Below, one piece after another: positions 4,776-7,291 of a stretch of DNA of 7,291 nucleotides. Within the stretch, counting starts at the first letter, position 1. Each line of letters opens with the position of its first letter. The translations under genes and the position numbers were made by a program. The stretch comes from Clostridia bacterium. GTDB taxonomy: Bacteria > Bacillota > Clostridia > UMGS1810. The notes under the pieces are model-generated. The model saw nothing but the letters and a program-made list of their open reading frames with translations, was not told where the DNA came from and made no database searches. The stretch spans positions 1-7,291 of the forward strand of contig JAFYUA010000035.1 of assembly GCA_017549745.1 (NCBI GenBank), read 5' to 3'.

Positions 4776-6761
4776 ATGGCAGGCAAGAAAAAAGAGTATT
4801 CAAACGAAAGCATATCCCAGCTCAAGGGTGCTGACCGTGTCAGACTCCGTCCGGCTGTAATTTTCGGTTCTGACGGCATCGAGGGTTGTCAGCATGCAAT
4901 GTTTGAAATCCTGTCCAACTCTCTCGACGAAGCCAGAGAGGGTCATGGCGATATAATAGAAATAACCCGCTATCTTGACAAGTCAATCGAAATCACCGAT
5001 TATGGCAGAGGCGTACCTGTTGACTATAACCCCGTTGAAGACCGTTTCAACTGGGAGCTTGTGTATTGCGAGCTTTATGCAGGCGGCAAATATGACAATA
5101 ACTCAGGCTCCAACTATGAATACAGCCTCGGTCTCAATGGCCTGGGTGCGTGTGCCACTCAGTATGCTTCGGAATACATGGATGTCACAGTATATCGTGA
5201 CGGCTTCAAATATGGTCTCCACTTTGAAAAGGGTGAAAATGTGGGCGGACTTTCCAAAGAGCCTTTCCGCCATCGCCACACCATGACCAAAACCAAATGG
5301 CGCCCCGACCTTGATGTTTTTACCGACATCGATATCAGCGCCGAGTTTTATCATGATGTTCTCAAAAAGCAGGCTATTGTCAACAAGGGTATACTTCTTC
5401 GCTTCAAAAACGAAATATCCAAAGGCGAATTTGAAACCACTGACTATAAATATGAAGAAGGCATAGTGGACTATGTGGGTGAAATAGCAAACGGCGAAGC
5501 CATGACCGATGTAAAGTTTGTGGAATGTGAGCGCACAGGTCGTGACCGTGAGGACAAGCCCGACTACAAGGTGAAGCTTTCGGTGGCATTTTGCTTTTCC
5601 AACAAGGTAAATGCACTCCAGTACTACCACAACTCAAGCTTCCTTGAGCATGGCGGCTCGCCCGACAAGGCTGTGGCCAATGCCTTTGTCAATCAGATAG
5701 ACAAATACATCAAGCAAATAGGCAAATATAATAAGAATGAATCAAAGATTAATTTTAACGATGTAAAGGATTGCCTTATCCTTGTGTCCAATTCGCTCTC
5801 TACCATGACGAGCTACGAAAACCAGACCAAAAAGGCCATCAACAACAAATTCATTCAGGAAGCCATGACCGAATTTTTGCGCCATGAGCTCGAGATATAT
5901 TTTATTGAAAACAAAGTAGAAGCCGACAAGATTGCAGCTCAGGTGCTTGTGAACAAGCGAAGCCGCGAGCATGCCGAAAAGGCGCGCATCAACATTGCCA
6001 AAAAGCTCACAGGCAGCATCGACATCAACAACCGCGTGCAAAAGTTCGTTGACTGCCGCACCAAGGATGTATCCAAACGCGAGGTCTATATTGTTGAGGG
6101 TGACTCGGCTCTCGGCTCATGTAAGCAGGGCAGAGACGCCGAATTTCAGGCAATAATGCCCATCAGAGGTAAAATCCTCAACTGCCTCAAAGCAGAATAT
6201 GACAAGATTTTCAAAAGCGATGTTATAGTTGACCTCATGAGAGTGCTCGGCTGCGGTGTTGAAATCAGCTCCAAGCACAACAAAAATCTTTCTCTTTTCG
6301 ACATGGACAATCTTCGTTGGGACAAAATCATCATCTGCACCGATGCCGATGTCGACGGTTTCCAGATTCGCACTCTTCTGCTTGCCATGATATATCGCCT
6401 TGTGCCCACTTTAATTGAAAAGGGCAAGGTGTTCATTGCCGAATCTCCGCTTTTTGAAATCACATGCAAGGGCAAATCCTACTTTGCCTACACCGAGAAA
6501 GAAAAGGCAGACATTATGAAAAAGCTCGACGGCAACAAATGCACAGTTCAGCGTTCAAAAGGTCTGGGCGAAAATGAGCCCGACATGATGTGGCAGACCA
6601 CCATGAATCCCGAAACGCGCCGTCTCATCAAGGTGAGCACCGAAGATGTAGAAAAAACCGCCGAAATGTTTGACCTGCTCCTCGGTGACAACCTCAGCGG
6701 AAGAAAAGACTATATTGCCACAAACGGACATCTCTACTTAGAGATGCTTGACCTTAGCTAA
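4776..6761 (+). CDS. Divergent type IIA topoisomerase subunit B (GyrB/ParE family)
   Basis: ATPase subunit of an A2B2 enzyme that passes one DNA duplex through another. The 661-residue protein has the GHKL ATPase domain: Glu44 and Asn48 in FEILSNSLDEA, Asp75 in DYGRG, and the lid loop SLGLNGLG at 117-124. The transducer carries QTK (350-352). The TOPRIM domain has EGDSA (441-445, acidic Glu441), TDADVDG (522-528, metal ligands Asp523/525/527) and RSKGLGE (593-599). Differences from standard GyrB/ParE are clear: LRPAVIFG replaces the RPGMYIG motif, and the transducer segment is unusual. It is probably a paralog alongside the normal gyrase, which is not in this window. The ATG at 4776 follows GGGGTGG (4760-4766) at 9 nt; the in-frame TTG at 4758 overlaps the operator-like dyad and precedes that ribosome binding site. 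It forms an operon with the A-subunit gene 14 bp downstream. Whether it acts as gyrase, decatenase or neither cannot be read from the sequence. Confidence 0.9.
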   Translation: MAGKKKEYSNESISQLKGADRVRLRPAVIFGSDGIEGCQHAMFEILSNSLDEAREGHGDIIEITRYLDKSIEITDYGRGVPVDYNPVEDRFNWELVYCELYAGGKYDNNSGSNYEYSLGLNGLGACATQYASEYMDVTVYRDGFKYGLHFEKGENVGGLSKEPFRHRHTMTKTKWRPDLDVFTDIDISAEFYHDVLKKQAIVNKGILLRFKNEISKGEFETTDYKYEEGIVDYVGEIANGEAMTDVKFVECERTGRDREDKPDYKVKLSVAFCFSNKVNALQYYHNSSFLEHGGSPDKAVANAFVNQIDKYIKQIGKYNKNESKINFNDVKDCLILVSNSLSTMTSYENQTKKAINNKFIQEAMTEFLRHELEIYFIENKVEADKIAAQVLVNKRSREHAEKARINIAKKLTGSIDINNRVQKFVDCRTKDVSKREVYIVEGDSALGSCKQGRDAEFQAIMPIRGKILNCLKAEYDKIFKSDVIVDLMRVLGCGVEISSKHNKNLSLFDMDNLRWDKIIICTDADVDGFQIRTLLLAMIYRLVPTLIEKGKVFIAESPLFEITCKGKSYFAYTEKEKADIMKKLDGNKCTVQRSKGLGENEPDMMWQTTMNPETRRLIKVSTEDVEKTAEMFDLLLGDNLSGRKDYIATNGHLYLEMLDLS

Positions 6762-6775
6762 AGGAGGAAACGGGA

Positions 6776-7291
6776 ATGTATCATACAGACATGAAAATTA
6801 CGGATACGCTTCGTGAAAATTATATGCCCTATGCAATGAGCGTAATTATTTCCCGTGCACTTCCGGAAATCGACGGCTTCAAACCATCTCACCGCAAGCT
6901 TTTGTACACCATGTACAAAATGAATCTTATCAAATCTCAAAAGACCAAGTCGGCAAATGTGGTGGGGCAGACCATGAAGCTCAACCCCCACGGCGACGGT
7001 GCCATCTATGAAACAATGGTGCGTCTCACAAGGGGCAATGAGTCACTTCTGCATCCTTTTGTTGACTCAAAGGGCAACTTTGCCAAGCACTATTCGCGCG
7101 ATATGGCATATGCAGCCTCGCGTTACACTGAGGTAAAGCTCGACGAAATCTGCAATGAGATTTTTAAGGATATCGACAAAAACACAGTAGATTTTACCGA
7201 TAACTACGACGGCACCCTCAAAGAGCCCACTCTTTTGCCCGTAACCTTTCCAAATATTTTAGTCAATCCCAATCAGGGCATAGCAGTAGGC
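6776..7291 (+). CDS. Divergent type IIA topoisomerase subunit A (GyrA/ParC family), 5' part
   Basis: DNA-breaking subunit partnered with the preceding gene; 172 codons are visible and the frame is open at the window edge. The winged-helix start is family-like: YMPYAMSVIISRALPEIDGFKP, KPSHRKLLYTMY (36-47), then KSANVVGQTMKLNPHGDGAIYETMVRL (58-84). The catalytic tyrosine is Tyr117 with its partner Arg116 in AASRYTE. The segment before it, GNFAKHYSRDMAYA (100-113), departs from GyrA's GNFGSIDGDSAAAM and from ParC's version. This is the quinolone-contact region, and the Ser/Asp pair there is not recognisable. The start ATG at 6776 has a full AAGGAGG at 6761-6767 that overlaps the stop of the B-subunit gene by one base, so the two are surely cotranscribed. 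The C-terminal beta-pinwheel, which would separate gyrase from topoisomerase IV, is outside the window. Confidence 0.9.
   Translation, partial: MYHTDMKITDTLRENYMPYAMSVIISRALPEIDGFKPSHRKLLYTMYKMNLIKSQKTKSANVVGQTMKLNPHGDGAIYETMVRLTRGNESLLHPFVDSKGNFAKHYSRDMAYAASRYTEVKLDEICNEIFKDIDKNTVDFTDNYDGTLKEPTLLPVTFPNILVNPNQGIAVG

Noticed and set aside
5103..5630. 175-residue minus-strand reading frame inside the topoisomerase gene
   Set aside because: It is antisense to a gene with intact family motifs throughout and is a codon-usage shadow.

Overview
The window looks like chromosomal DNA of a low-to-moderate-GC, endospore-forming Clostridia (Eubacteriales; Oscillospiraceae/Ruminococcaceae-like, by impression rather than by search). 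The reasons are the N-terminal half of the sporulation peptidase SpoIIGA at the left edge, perfect Spo0A-type boxes (TGTCGAA) in two promoters, strong AGGAGG-type ribosome binding sites, sigma-A promoters with extended -10 elements, and a divergent GyrB/GyrA-family gene pair that I remember from such genomes.

Layout. 1-530 (minus): 5' part of spoIIGA, leaving the window on the left; sigE, its usual downstream partner, would lie beyond the edge. 531-687: divergent promoters for spoIIGA (long 21-bp spacer) and secG (consensus, extended -10). 688-924 (plus): secG from a GTG start, followed by an intrinsic terminator. 974-1002: near-ideal sigma-A promoter with a Spo0A box inside its spacer, driving a two-gene operon (1035-1733, 1752-2912) of zinc-ribbon membrane proteins. 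The second protein has three tandem CX2C-X9-CXC modules in its tail. 2925-2960: bidirectional terminator shared with the convergent rnhA (2966-3436, minus). 3456-3737: gene-free block holding a compact inverted-repeat element of about 275 bp. 3728-4597 (minus): YesL/DUF624-like membrane protein whose stop codon lies inside the element's right terminal repeat. 4598-4775: divergent promoter region with a Spo0A box on the minus side and two inverted repeats on the plus side. 4776-6761 and 6776-7291 (plus): operon of a divergent type IIA topoisomerase B subunit and the start of its A subunit, which leaves the window on the right.

How the parts fit. Housekeeping functions (protein export by SecG, RNA-DNA hybrid removal by RNase HI, DNA topology by the topoisomerase pair) are interleaved with sporulation or stationary-phase signals. 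Two genes or operons of unknown function, the zinc-ribbon operon and the DUF624 gene, each carry a Spo0A-like box in the promoter core, so membrane proteins here may be switched when Spo0A is activated.

The most unusual object is the 3459-3734 element. Near-perfect 27-bp terminal inverted repeats, resembling a tRNA acceptor plus T-loop end, enclose two long imperfect hairpins with mutually complementary tips. It encodes no protein, is flanked by TTTA on both sides, and looks like a non-autonomous mobile element or a structured RNA. All functional statements come from reading the sequence by eye; no database search was run.
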